NCBI GenBank assembly: GCA_947501635.1
Contig: CANMWT010000003.1
Location: 310,001-374,000 of the forward strand
Length of the DNA stretch: 64,000 bases
Reading direction: 5' to 3'
Origin: an uncultured Roseobacter sp.
GTDB lineage: Bacteria; Pseudomonadota; Alphaproteobacteria; Rhodobacterales; Rhodobacteraceae
The notes below the pieces were generated by a model, which saw nothing but the letters and a program-made list of their open reading frames with translations, was not told where the DNA came from and ran no database searches. Each line of letters begins with the position of its first letter. The stretch's first letter is position 1. The position numbers and the translations under genes are program-made. Positions 33,012-42,379 of this stretch are shown one piece after another.

Positions 33012-34325
33012 ATGATAGAGCCTGACCAGATGACCAAGCCGGATTCACACAAGGATCGCAGATTTCTGTTTCTGCAAGGGCCACACGGGCCCTTCTTCCA
33101 GCAGCTTGCGACGCAGTTGCGCGCAGCGGGTGCCGCAACTTGGCGGGTTGGTTTCAATGCAGGCGATCATGCCTTCTGGCGGCATAAAGACAGCTACCTG
33201 CCTTTTCACGGCTCGGAACAGGAATGGGCGGCCGCGTTGACGGACATTCTGAAAAGTCGCCGCATCACCGACATTGTTCTGTACGGAGACACGCGGCCTG
33301 TTCATGCGCAAGCCGTGGCCATTGCCCGAACGCGCGGGCTGACAATCCATGTGTTCGAAGAAGGCTACCTGCGACCCTACTGGATCACCTATGAGCGCGG
33401 CGGCTCAAACGGCAACTCCCGTCTGATGGAGATGTCCATTGATGACATCCGCAGAATGTGCGCCGCCCATGACTACGACCCGCCCATGCCCCCCGGACAC
33501 TGGGGTGATTTGCGCCAGCATGTTTTCTACGGCGCGGTTTATCACTGGTTTGTGCTGGCACGGAACAAAGCCTATCCCAACTTTCGCCCGCACCGCAGTC
33601 TCAACGTGGCGGCAGAGTTCCGGCTTCACCTCAAACGCTTGCTCCTGATGCCGATACACGCGGCCGAAAGACAGATCGCAACTCTTTGGATTAAGTGGGG
33701 AACATTTCCATACCACCTCGCTTTGCTGCAGCTTGAGCACGACAGTTCGTTTCAGATGCACGGCCCGTTTGAAAACCAGACGGCCTTTGTGGAGAGGGTC
33801 ATGGAGGGTTTTGCACGCGGCGCGCCCGCGCATCATCATCTGGTGTTCAAGGCTCATCCACTCGAAGACGGCCGCACCCCGCTCAAATCCGAAATCAAGC
33901 GCTTGGCGCGCAAGCACAAGGTCGCGCGACGAGTTCATTTCGTGCGCGGTGGCAAGCTCGCCCGGCTCCTTGATCCTGCGCGCAGCGCTACGACCGTGAA
34001 TTCGACCGCCGCGCAACAGGCGTTATGGCGCGCGATACCGCTGCTGGCATTCGGCCGCGCGGTCTATAGCAAGCCTGAGCTTGTATCCGATCAGCCGCTG
34101 GACGCGTTTTTCGCCAATCCCAAGCGACCCGATCATCAGGCATACCGGCAATTTCGCGATTTTTTGCTGGCGACCAGCCAGATGCCCGGCAGCTTTTATG
34201 CCAGCAAAGGGCGCCGCCAACTCTTGCGCAAAATCCCCGACATGATGCTCGATTCACAGGACCCATACGCCATGTCGTCCCCGCAAAGCGAAGCACTTCG
34301 GCAACAGTTGCGGCTAGTCGAGTAG
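33012..34325 (+). CDS. Capsule polysaccharide export/biosynthesis protein, KpsS-like
   Basis: A 437-residue protein. The pattern 'FLFLQGPHGPFFQQLATQLR', 'IVLYGDTRPVHAQAVAIART', 'VFEEGYLRPYWITYERGGSN' and 'HHHLVFKAHPLEDGRTPL' is that of KpsS, a beta-Kdo glycosyltransferase (GT107-type) that starts the Kdo linker on lyso-PG for group 2 capsules. The start at 33012 has GGAA 8 nt upstream; starts at 32991 and 33030 are alternatives. It opens a three-gene plus-strand capsule block inserted between ribE and ribD. Confidence 0.85.
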   Translation: MIEPDQMTKPDSHKDRRFLFLQGPHGPFFQQLATQLRAAGAATWRVGFNAGDHAFWRHKDSYLPFHGSEQEWAAALTDILKSRRITDIVLYGDTRPVHAQAVAIARTRGLTIHVFEEGYLRPYWITYERGGSNGNSRLMEMSIDDIRRMCAAHDYDPPMPPGHWGDLRQHVFYGAVYHWFVLARNKAYPNFRPHRSLNVAAEFRLHLKRLLLMPIHAAERQIATLWIKWGTFPYHLALLQLEHDSSFQMHGPFENQTAFVERVMEGFARGAPAHHHLVFKAHPLEDGRTPLKSEIKRLARKHKVARRVHFVRGGKLARLLDPARSATTVNSTAAQQALWRAIPLLAFGRAVYSKPELVSDQPLDAFFANPKRPDHQAYRQFRDFLLATSQMPGSFYASKGRRQLLRKIPDMMLDSQDPYAMSSPQSEALRQQLRLVE

Positions 34326-34438
34326 CCGAAACTTCTGGAAAAGCTGGATTTTTGCGATTCCACCGGTATGCTTATCTCCAACAGGACGGGAAAACCGTTC
34401 GATCGAGGCAGAATAAAACGGGTCGAGGAGACCAAGCA

Positions 34439-35572
34439 GTGACACCTTTCAAATCAAGGTGGGCGCGTCCCATTGCACTTTTGGCCGTTCTTGCGGTGGT
34501 CGCTTCATGCGGTCTGCCCAAGGTCGGCCCGAACAAAAGCCAGATTTACAGTGGTTCAGTCCAAAAAGACGGCGACGCCTTTGTGGTAGAGGTCAATGAC
34601 CGCGTCACAGCCGCGACAGCATTCGTGCCGGCGCTGGGATTCGCTGACTCTTTCAATTCCGCAGCAACCCTGGGTTCTGATACGATCCAACCCGGCGACG
34701 TGCTCGGCCTGACAATCTGGGAAAACGTCGACGACGGCCTGCTGGCGGGTGAAGCGCAAAACGCCACCTTCCTTGAAAGCGTGCAGGTTGACGGCTCGGG
34801 CTTCATCTTTGTGCCTTATGCCGGTCGCATCAAAGCGTCGGGCAACTCACCAGAGGCGATCCGCCGGATCATTACCGAACGTCTGGAAGAGCAGACGCCT
34901 GATCCACAGGTTGAAGTGCGCCGCGAGGCCGGAGACGGCTCGACTGTGTCGCTGGTCGGCTCGGTCGGCGCACAGGGTGTCTATCCGATCGAGCGACCTA
35001 CGCGTACCCTGTCGACCATGCTTGCCCGCGCAGGCGGCATCACGATCGAACCGGAAATCGCCCAGATCACCGTCCTGCGGGGCGGCTCACAAGGAACGAT
35101 CTGGTTCAATGATCTCTACACCAACCCCCGTTCCGATATTGCGCTGCGCGGCGGCGACCGCATTCTGGTAGAAGAAGACACACGGTCGTTTACCAGCCTT
35201 GGCGCGACCGGCTCGCAGGCACGCGTCCGCTTTGAAAAACAGGACCTTTCCGCATTGGAAGCCATCGCGCAGGTGGGTGGCCTCGTCTCCTCCAGCTCTG
35301 ACGCGACAGGCGTTTTCGTGTTTCGCAACGAACCTGCAGAAATCGCAAATCAGGTCCTGGGTCGCAGTGATCTCGTCGGAGATCAACGGATGATTTACCT
35401 TCTCGACCTCACGGCACCCAACGGCATGTTCAAGGCACGCGACTTTGTGATCCGCGACGGCGACACCATCTACGTCACCGAAGCGCCGCTGGCGCAATGG
35501 AACAAAACCGTTTCTGCCGTCTTCGGGTCACTAATCGGGCCGCTGGCAAACATTGACCAACTGGCAAACTAA
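34439..35572 (+). CDS. Outer-membrane polysaccharide export lipoprotein, Wza/KpsD-like
   Basis: A 377-residue lipoprotein with GTG start (GAGGAG 8 nt upstream). The signal peptide ends in lipobox 'VVASC' (Cys24). A polysaccharide export (PES) domain ('IQPGDVLGLTIWENVDDGLL', then 'VDGSGFIFVPYAGRIKASGN') is followed by SLBB-type domains ('GSVGAQGVYPIERPTRTLST', 'RGGDRILVEEDTR', 'RDGDTIYVTEAPLAQW'). It forms the exit channel for capsule polymer across the outer membrane. No ABC transporter (KpsM/T) gene is adjacent. Confidence 0.9.
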   Translation: MTPFKSRWARPIALLAVLAVVASCGLPKVGPNKSQIYSGSVQKDGDAFVVEVNDRVTAATAFVPALGFADSFNSAATLGSDTIQPGDVLGLTIWENVDDGLLAGEAQNATFLESVQVDGSGFIFVPYAGRIKASGNSPEAIRRIITERLEEQTPDPQVEVRREAGDGSTVSLVGSVGAQGVYPIERPTRTLSTMLARAGGITIEPEIAQITVLRGGSQGTIWFNDLYTNPRSDIALRGGDRILVEEDTRSFTSLGATGSQARVRFEKQDLSALEAIAQVGGLVSSSSDATGVFVFRNEPAEIANQVLGRSDLVGDQRMIYLLDLTAPNGMFKARDFVIRDGDTIYVTEAPLAQWNKTVSAVFGSLIGPLANIDQLAN

Positions 35573-35578
35573 AGCCTG

Positions 35579-37603
35579 ATGCAGCCCCCTCGCACCAATA
35601 GGGCCGCCGATCCCCCGACGGATCGGCGGCTCTTTGTCTATAATGGCGGATTTCTCACCCAAAAACGCATCAAGCGCATTCTCGCGCTGAGCGGCTACAG
35701 CATCCATCTGGGCGCTCCTTCCGAGAACGATCTCGTCGGGGTCTGGGGAAACAGCCCCACGTCACACCGGGGGGAAAAGGTCTCGGCCCACCGCGGCGCG
35801 GGGCTGGTGCGGGTAGAAGATGCATGGCTGCGCTCCTTGTTTCCCGGACGTGACGGGGCACCGCCCTGCGGTCTGGCCATAGACAGCAGCGGTGTGCACT
35901 ACGATCCGGCCAAGGCTTCCGATCTTGAGACGTTGCTGGCCACCCACCCGCTGGACGACACCGCATTGCTGGACCGCGCGCGCGGGGCGATCGAGCGGCT
36001 GAAAGACGTGCATCTCACCAAATACGCCGCTGTCGACCCCACCTGCAAAATGCCCTCCCCGGGCTATGTGCTTGTGATCGACCAGACCGAGGGCGACGCC
36101 TCTGTCAAAGCCTGCGGGGCAGACCGCAACAGATTTCTTGAGATGCTGTTTATCGCGCAGGAAGAAAATCCGGGCGCGCCAGTCTACATCAAATCGCACC
36201 CTGAAACAGCGGCAGGCCACCGCAAGGGACATTTCACACAGCAAGACCTCGCACCACACATCAAAATGCTGGAAGACCCGTACTTGAGCCCATGGTCTTT
36301 GCTGGAAGGCGCGATTGCTGTCTATACCGTTTCATCACAACTGGGCTATGAGGCGATCTTTGCCGGGCACAAACCACGCGTTTTCGGTGCACCCTTCTAT
36401 GCTGGCTGGGGGCTGACACTGGATGAGTTCCCCGTGCAAAGACGACAGCGCACCCTGACCAGAGCACAGCTTTTTGCGGCAGCATCGCTGCTTTATCCGA
36501 AATGGTACGACCCTTTCACAGACAGCCTTTGCTCCTTTGAGACCGCCGCGGAGAACCTCGCCGCCGAAGCCCGTGCATGGCGCGAAGACCGGATTGGCTG
36601 GGTGGCTTCGGGCATGCGGCTTTGGAAACGCGAGCCATTGCAACGGGTGTTCGGCAGTCAGCGACCCATCATTTTTGAGGATGATCCGGCAAAAGCTAGA
36701 GCCACCGCACGGCCATGGATGGTGTGGGCCAGCAAAGCCACCGTCGGGCAGGCAGATGCCGCGCGCGTCGAGGACGGTTTCTTGCGGTCGCGTGGTCTTG
36801 GCGCGCAACTGGTGCCTCCCTTGTCACTGGTCGTGGACACGGCGGGCATCTACTATGACGCATCAGGGCCCAGCCGGCTGGAGACACTGATCGCCGACCG
36901 CGCCATACTGCGCCCCGACCAGCAACAACGCATTGACGCGCTGCTTCAAAAGATCACCGCGCACGGCATCAACAAGTACAACCTGGGCGGCGGCCTGCCG
37001 GAGTTACCGACAGGGCACCGCATTCTCGTTGTTGGGCAGGTCGAAGATGACGCTTCCCTCACATTGGGCGGCGGGGACATCACAACAAATGCGGACCTGC
37101 TTGCGGAAGCACGGCGCCAGAACCCCGAAGCGATCTTGATCTACAAACCCCACCCGGATGTTGAAGCGGGGCTCCGCGACAGCGCTCCGCTGGACGAGGA
37201 TCTTGCGGATGTGATCGCCCGCCATGCCGACGCGCATGGATTACTGTCAGCGGTGGACGAGGTCTGGACAATGACGTCTCTGCTTGGATTTGAGGCGTTG
37301 CTGCGCGGGGTGCCCGTTACCACGCTGGGTGTGCCATTCTATGCCGGGTGGGGGCTGACCCGCGATCTGGCCCGCGTGCCACCCCGCAGACGCGCCGAAC
37401 CGGGGCTTTCAGGTTTGGCGCATGCCGCGCTCATCGATTATCCGCGCTACATCCACCCCGAGACCGGTGCCCCCTGCCCCGTCGAAGCTGCGGTCGACTG
37501 GCTCATCGCCCACGAAGGCCAGCATATGCCCCGCCGCTGGCACAATCGCGTGATGTCCAAGCTTCAGGGTCTGTTCGCCAGCAAGGCGCATCTGTGGCGG
37601 TAG
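35579..37603 (+). CDS. Capsule linker beta-Kdo transferase, KpsC-like (two-domain)
   Basis: A 674-residue protein with internal duplication. Each half carries the KpsC signature: 'GAPFYAGWGLTLDEFP' near residue 272 and 'GVPFYAGWGLTRDLARVP' near residue 587, and 'VLVIDQTEGDASVK' is matched by 'ILVVGQVEDDASLT'. The halves are distinct Kdo transferases that extend the poly-Kdo linker. The ATG is 7 nt after the upstream stop. It is convergent with ribD (10 nt between stops). Confidence 0.9.
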   Translation: MQPPRTNRAADPPTDRRLFVYNGGFLTQKRIKRILALSGYSIHLGAPSENDLVGVWGNSPTSHRGEKVSAHRGAGLVRVEDAWLRSLFPGRDGAPPCGLAIDSSGVHYDPAKASDLETLLATHPLDDTALLDRARGAIERLKDVHLTKYAAVDPTCKMPSPGYVLVIDQTEGDASVKACGADRNRFLEMLFIAQEENPGAPVYIKSHPETAAGHRKGHFTQQDLAPHIKMLEDPYLSPWSLLEGAIAVYTVSSQLGYEAIFAGHKPRVFGAPFYAGWGLTLDEFPVQRRQRTLTRAQLFAAASLLYPKWYDPFTDSLCSFETAAENLAAEARAWREDRIGWVASGMRLWKREPLQRVFGSQRPIIFEDDPAKARATARPWMVWASKATVGQADAARVEDGFLRSRGLGAQLVPPLSLVVDTAGIYYDASGPSRLETLIADRAILRPDQQQRIDALLQKITAHGINKYNLGGGLPELPTGHRILVVGQVEDDASLTLGGGDITTNADLLAEARRQNPEAILIYKPHPDVEAGLRDSAPLDEDLADVIARHADAHGLLSAVDEVWTMTSLLGFEALLRGVPVTTLGVPFYAGWGLTRDLARVPPRRRAEPGLSGLAHAALIDYPRYIHPETGAPCPVEAAVDWLIAHEGQHMPRRWHNRVMSKLQGLFASKAHLWR

Positions 37604-37612
37604 ATCGTCACG

Positions 37613-38710
37613 CTAGCCGTTGCCACGTCGCCAGACATGCAGGACATCACCGCCAAGCGGTCGCGTCTCTGCCAGCGCGTAGCGCGGAGCTTCGGCCAGC
37701 GCACCCAACCCCAATGCGCCAATCGACGGCAACCCTTCCGCCCCGATCGCCAAACCCGCAGTAAAACCGACCAATTCGTCCACAAGATCAGCCTCGAGCA
37801 GCGAGGCCGCCAAAGCGCTGCCACCTTCACAAAAAACACGTGTCAGCCCATGCCCGCCCAACTGGCGCAGCACATCCGCCGGGTCAAGCTGCCCGCCGCG
37901 CTGCGCACAGGCAAGCAAGGTCGCCCCAAGATCCTGCCATGTGCGCACGAGCGTCGCATCCGCGTCATGCCCGTGACACAGAATCACAGGCACCTCAGCC
38001 GCGCTGCGCGCCAATTTCCCCAACAAAGGCACATCCAGCCGGCGACTGACCACAACGCGTGTTGGCTGGCGCGCGATACCAAGATCGCGCACGGTCAGGG
38101 AAGGGTCATCTTTGCGCGCGGTGCCGCCGCCCACCATCACCGCATCGTGGCGCGCGCGCATCGCATGAACGACCCGCCGTGCCGCTGGCCCCGTGATCCA
38201 CTTGCTTTCGCCCGTGCCGGTGGCAATCCGCCCGTCAAAACTGCTGGCCAGTTTCAACGTCAAAAACGGCGTATCACGCGCCACACGACGCAAGAACCCG
38301 GCGTTGTCGTAAAGCGCCTGCGCCTCCAGCAGGCCGGTCTGCACCGTAATACCCGCAGCGCGCAGCATGTCTACTCCAGCACCGCTAACGCGCGGATCAG
38401 GATCCATGGCTGCAACGTAGACGCGCGCAACACGCGCATCGATCAAGGCCTGCGCGCAGGGCGGCGTCTGACCGTGATGCGCGCAAGGCTCAAGCGTGAC
38501 AAAGACATCCGCGCCACGCGCCCTGGACATGGCCTGAGCCAGCGCCTGTGTTTCGGCATGAGGACGGCCACCGGGTTGGGTCCACCCGCGGCCCACGATC
38601 TGCCCGTCCCGGACGATAACGCATCCCACAGCCGGATTGGGCCATACCTGACCCTGCCCGCGCCGTCCCAGCGACAGCGCAAGCGCCATGAAACGCTCGG
38701 TCCGGGTCAC
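37613..38710 (-). CDS. ribD: Bifunctional riboflavin biosynthesis deaminase/reductase
   Basis: 365 residues. The N-terminal deaminase domain has the zinc motifs 'PHAETQAL' (HAE) and '[11 protein letters not shown]' (PCxxxxxxPxC). The C-terminal reductase domain begins near residue 145 ('[20 protein letters not shown]'). It performs steps two and three of riboflavin synthesis. It overlaps the end of nrdR by 4 nt (ATGA). Its usual partner ribE is 4.7 kb away across the capsule genes. Confidence 0.95.
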   Translation of the reverse strand: MTRTERFMALALSLGRRGQGQVWPNPAVGCVIVRDGQIVGRGWTQPGGRPHAETQALAQAMSRARGADVFVTLEPCAHHGQTPPCAQALIDARVARVYVAAMDPDPRVSGAGVDMLRAAGITVQTGLLEAQALYDNAGFLRRVARDTPFLTLKLASSFDGRIATGTGESKWITGPAARRVVHAMRARHDAVMVGGGTARKDDPSLTVRDLGIARQPTRVVVSRRLDVPLLGKLARSAAEVPVILCHGHDADATLVRTWQDLGATLLACAQRGGQLDPADVLRQLGGHGLTRVFCEGGSALAASLLEADLVDELVGFTAGLAIGAEGLPSIGALGLGALAEAPRYALAETRPLGGDVLHVWRRGNG

Positions 38711-39174
38711 TCGTCCGGCGGCACGTCGGGCCGCAACTCACTGACAAATTTGTCAAAGTCGTCCGCCGCCTGGAAGTTTTTGTAAACACTGGCAAACCGC
38801 ACATAAGCCACCGTGTCGATCCGCGCCAGAGCCTCCATGACAATCTCGCCGATCTGCTTGGACCCGATGTCGGTCTCGCCCATGCTTTCCAGCCTGCGTA
38901 CAATGCCCGAGATCATCTGGTCGATGCGTTCGGGATCAATGGGGCGTTTCTGCATTGAAATGCGGATAGAACGCTCGAGCTTGTCGCGGTCGAAGTCCTC
39001 GCGCTTGCCTGTCGATTTGATAACAACGAGATCGCGCAACTGAACGCGTTCATAGGTCGTGAACCGTCCGCCACAGGCCGGACAAAAGCGGCGCCGCCTG
39101 ATAGAGACGTGATCCTCCGCAGGGCGGCTGTCTTTTACTTGAGTGTCTATGTTTCCGCAAAACGGGCAGCGCAT
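38707..39174 (-). CDS. nrdR: Transcriptional repressor NrdR
   Basis: A 155-residue repressor of ribonucleotide reductase genes. The zinc ribbon uses Cys3, Cys6, Cys31 and Cys34, and the ATP-cone follows ('[20 protein letters not shown]', '[14 protein letters not shown]'). It is translationally coupled to ribD, the common order in proteobacteria. A perfect DnaA box lies 52 nt upstream. Confidence 0.97.
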   Translation of the reverse strand: MRCPFCGNIDTQVKDSRPAEDHVSIRRRRFCPACGGRFTTYERVQLRDLVVIKSTGKREDFDRDKLERSIRISMQKRPIDPERIDQMISGIVRRLESMGETDIGSKQIGEIVMEALARIDTVAYVRFASVYKNFQAADDFDKFVSELRPDVPPDE

Positions 39175-39226
39175 TGCCGTCCCCCTTATTTTGTCTCTGC
39201 CTCTTGTTGTGGGGTCAATGCCCTAC

Positions 39227-39235
39227 TTATCCACA
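39227..39235 (+). promoter_or_regulatory. DnaA box upstream of nrdR
   Basis: TTATCCACA, the exact high-affinity consensus, in the 133-bp spacer between nrdR and the YjbQ gene. Single 9-mers occur by chance, but the intergenic placement in front of a dNTP-synthesis regulator is suggestive. Confidence 0.4.
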
Positions 39236-39307
39236 CTTATAGGCGACCGCCTAGGTTTTGGGTAGAGTAGAATTGTGCTCCCACATGTTGTGGGCAAAAA
39301 CCGTGAC

Positions 39308-39727
39308 TTATCCGCCAACACTGAACTGTGCAGCCACGCGGCGGCGGTGCGGGCGGTCGCGGTGTTCAAAGAGATAGATGCCCTGCCATGTGCCCAGCAT
39401 CGGCCGCCCGTCACGCACCGGAATGCTCAGCGAGACAGGCAAAACACTGGCCTTTATATGAGCGGGCATATCATCGGCACCTTCTGCCGTATGCCGCAGG
39501 TACCCCATGGAAGGATCGGTTGCTCTGGGCACAAAACGCTCGAAAAATGCGCGCAGGTCCACCTGCACGTCCGGATCGGCGTTTTCCTGGATAAGCAGCG
39601 ACGCAGACGTATGCTGTACCATCAAACAGGCCACCCCGTTCCCGCGGCCGGAAAGCCAGTCGCACAGTTGATCGGTGAACTCGTAAAGTCCCGGCCCGCC
39701 TGTCTCAATCTCGAACACCACAGGCAT
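39308..39727 (-). CDS. YjbQ/UPF0047 family protein
   Basis: A 139-residue cytosolic protein. Signature: 'VACLMVQHTSASLLIQENAD' and the C-terminal 'GTWQGIYLFEHRDRPHRRRV' (His/Arg-rich end, probably metal/phosphate binding). Members can act as secondary thiamine-phosphate synthase, but the native role is unclear. GTG (39730) and ATG (39727) are adjacent start choices. A CCCACA/TGTGGG hairpin follows at 39279-39293. Confidence 0.88.
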   Translation of the reverse strand: MPVVFEIETGGPGLYEFTDQLCDWLSGRGNGVACLMVQHTSASLLIQENADPDVQVDLRAFFERFVPRATDPSMGYLRHTAEGADDMPAHIKASVLPVSLSIPVRDGRPMLGTWQGIYLFEHRDRPHRRRVAAQFSVGG

Positions 39728-39742
39728 CACGCAGTCGCCATC

Positions 39743-40159
39743 TCAGAACCGGTCAAATCGCTCTTCCAGCAGGCTGACACAGAAGTTGTAGGCATGACCC
39801 ACCCCCAGGTTTTCGCCACGGCGATTGACAGATACGGAGTAGGACGACGGCGTATTCGCCATCTCTTCATCCGGATTGGTGGTGAACATGACTGCTTTGA
39901 CATTTGGCTGTGTCTTTGAGGGGCCGCGCGGCTCTACGATGTAAATCCGTTTACGAACGCCATCGAGCCCCGCCGCGCGCACGTAATCCGCAGCAGCGCA
40001 CCAGATCGCCCGCGCACTCTCTCCTCGGTCGTCAATCACTTCGAAGGTATCCGCAGAGACCGGCACGACGTAAAGCCAGTTCACCGCACGATACGCCGGC
40101 GCCGCCAGAACCGGTGCGGCCAAAGCCATGCAAATGACAAAGGTAAACGACAAACGCAT
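39743..40159 (-). CDS. Exported protein of unknown function
   Basis: 138 residues with a Sec signal peptide ('MRLSFTFVICMALAAPVLAA', cleaved near A-P-A). The mature part has a Cys in 'SARAIWCAAADYVRAAG' and another in 'AYNFCVSLLEERFDRF', possibly a disulfide. No family recognised beyond similarity in style to small Roseobacter periplasmic proteins. It precedes the YjbQ gene by 15 nt in the same direction. Confidence 0.75.
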   Translation of the reverse strand: MRLSFTFVICMALAAPVLAAPAYRAVNWLYVVPVSADTFEVIDDRGESARAIWCAAADYVRAAGLDGVRKRIYIVEPRGPSKTQPNVKAVMFTTNPDEEMANTPSSYSVSVNRRGENLGVGHAYNFCVSLLEERFDRF

Positions 40160-40214
40160 TAGAGGCTTCCTTCCTGCTGCCCCCTTCTCACTAGCCTAAA
40201 CCGCGCCGTTCCAA

Positions 40215-40250
40215 AATAAAAAACGGCAGCTCTGTACAAAGCTGCCGTCA
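40215..40250 (-). terminator. Rho-independent terminator of rpoD
   Basis: On the minus strand a perfect 9-bp stem ACGGCAGCT/AGCTGCCGT with an 8-nt loop followed by TTTTTATTTT. It begins 25 nt after the rpoD stop. Confidence 0.92.
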
Positions 40251-40274
40251 AAACAATCAAACCCGCTCAAAAGC

Positions 40275-42257
40275 TTATTGGTCCAGAAAGCTCCGCAACT
40301 TGCGGCTGCGACTGGGGTGCTTGAGCTTGCGCAGCGCCTTCGCCTCGATCTGGCGGATACGCTCACGCGTAACACTGAACTGCTGTCCCACTTCTTCCAG
40401 CGTGTGGTCGGTGTTCATCCCAATACCGAACCGCATGCGCAGCACCCGTTCTTCGCGGGGTGTCAGGCTGGCCAGCACGCGCGTGGTGGTTTCCTTGAGG
40501 TTTTCCTGAATGGCAGAGTCCAACGGCAGGACCGCGTTCTTGTCTTCGATGAAATCGCCAAGCTGGCTGTCCTCCTCGTCGCCAATGGGGGTCTCGAGGC
40601 TGATCGGCTCTTTGGCGATCTTCATCACCTTGCGCACCTTCTCCAGCGGCATCTGCAGCTTCTCTGCCAGTTCCTCCGGCGTCGGTTCACGGCCGATCTC
40701 GTGCAGCATCTGGCGGCCTGTACGCACCAGCTTGTTGATCGTTTCGATCATATGCACCGGAATACGAATGGTACGGGCCTGATCCGCGATTGACCGCGTG
40801 ATCGCCTGCCTGATCCACCACGTGGCATAGGTCGAGAATTTATAGCCGCGCCGGTACTCGAACTTATCCACAGCCTTCATCAGCCCGATGTTGCCTTCCT
40901 GAATAAGATCAAGGAATTGCAGGCCGCGGTTCGTGTATTTTTTGGCAATGGAGATTACCAGACGCAGGTTCGCCTCGACCATTTCCTTCTTGGCCTGACG
41001 GGCTTCTTTCTCGCCTTTTTGCACCTGCTGAACGATGCGGCGGAATTCCGAGATATCCAGACCGACATACTGACCGACCTGCGCCATGTCCGCGCGCAGC
41101 TCTTCGACCTTGTCGGTAGAGCGTTCGATAAACATCTGCCAACCACGGCCGGATTTCTCGGCCATCCGCTCCAGCCAGTTGGGGTCCAACTCGTAACCAC
41201 GGTATTCATCGACAAATTCGCGGCGGTTGATACGGGCCTGATCTGCCAGCTTCACCATGGCGCTGTCGATCTGCATGATGCGGCGGTTGATCCCGTATAG
41301 CTGGTCAATCAGCGCTTCGATCCGATTGTTATGCAGGTGCAAATCATTCACCAACAGCACAATCTCGGCGCGCAGTTTCTGATACAGTTCCTCATCCGCG
41401 TCACTGAAGCTGCCGTCTTCGTTCAGGGTCGCGGAAATCCGGCTGTCCTGCATCTCGCTCAGCTTGGCGTAGTCGTCCGCGATAATATCCAGCGCCTCAA
41501 GAACCTGCGGCTTCAGCGCAGCCTCCATCGCGGCGAGGCTCATATTGGCCTGATCGTCTTCGTCATCATCATCGTCCGACGCAATAGGGTTCCCGTCTGC
41601 GTCAAGCTCGGGGCCGGCGTCTTCCTTCTTGGTTTCGGTACCTTCCGCCGCCACAACAGGTTCGTCCACCGCCCCGTCTTCGTCGAGCTGGTTGCCAAAG
41701 GTCGCCTCAAGGTCGATCACGTCGCGCAGCAGAATGTCTTCGGACAACAGCTCGTCGCGCCAGATGGTGATCGCCTGAAAGGTCAACGGGCTTTCGCAAA
41801 GCCCGAGGATCATGGTGTTGCGCCCCGCTTCGATGCGCTTTGCAATGGCAATCTCGCCTTCGCGGCTCAGCAGTTCCACTGACCCCATCTCGCGCAGATA
41901 CATCCTCACAGGGTCGTCCGTACGGTCCAGCTTTTCGGTCGTGCCGGAGCCGAGCGCAACTTCGCGGGTGCCTTCCGTGGTCGTCAGTTCGGTCGAGCCT
42001 TTCGCCTCTTCCTCTTCGGCGTCTTCGTCTTCAATAATGTTGATGCCCATCTCCGAGAGCATCGACATCACGTCTTCGATTTGTTCGGAACTTACCTGAT
42101 CGGGCGGCAACACCGTGTTCAGCTGATCGTAAGTGATATAGCCTTTTTCGCGCGCCTCCGCGATCATCTTCTTGACCGCGGCCTGGCTCATATCCAGCGA
42201 ATGGCCGGCATCCTGATCTTCGGGTTTCGCGTCTTCGTTGGTGTCTTTCGCGGCCAT
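40275..42257 (-). CDS. rpoD: Primary sigma factor (sigma-70)
   Basis: 660 residues. Region 1.1 is at the N-terminus ('[20 protein letters not shown]'), then a large acidic non-conserved region, region 2.4 '[20 protein letters not shown]', region 3 '[20 protein letters not shown]', and region 4.2 '[20 protein letters not shown]'. It recognises housekeeping promoters. It lies 123 nt after dnaG in the same direction, the conserved macromolecular synthesis order. Confidence 0.98.
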   Translation of the reverse strand: MAAKDTNEDAKPEDQDAGHSLDMSQAAVKKMIAEAREKGYITYDQLNTVLPPDQVSSEQIEDVMSMLSEMGINIIEDEDAEEEEAKGSTELTTTEGTREVALGSGTTEKLDRTDDPVRMYLREMGSVELLSREGEIAIAKRIEAGRNTMILGLCESPLTFQAITIWRDELLSEDILLRDVIDLEATFGNQLDEDGAVDEPVVAAEGTETKKEDAGPELDADGNPIASDDDDDEDDQANMSLAAMEAALKPQVLEALDIIADDYAKLSEMQDSRISATLNEDGSFSDADEELYQKLRAEIVLLVNDLHLHNNRIEALIDQLYGINRRIMQIDSAMVKLADQARINRREFVDEYRGYELDPNWLERMAEKSGRGWQMFIERSTDKVEELRADMAQVGQYVGLDISEFRRIVQQVQKGEKEARQAKKEMVEANLRLVISIAKKYTNRGLQFLDLIQEGNIGLMKAVDKFEYRRGYKFSTYATWWIRQAITRSIADQARTIRIPVHMIETINKLVRTGRQMLHEIGREPTPEELAEKLQMPLEKVRKVMKIAKEPISLETPIGDEEDSQLGDFIEDKNAVLPLDSAIQENLKETTTRVLASLTPREERVLRMRFGIGMNTDHTLEEVGQQFSVTRERIRQIEAKALRKLKHPSRSRKLRSFLDQ

Positions 42258-42379
42258 GCGCTGCTCCTTACCAATCTCGGCGATTCGCTTACCCGAATCG
42301 CTATGGAATCATCTCGTGTTTTGGGTGATTCGGCCACCCGTTAAGCATCATTTTCTCAACGTTTACAGTTCAAATTGTG

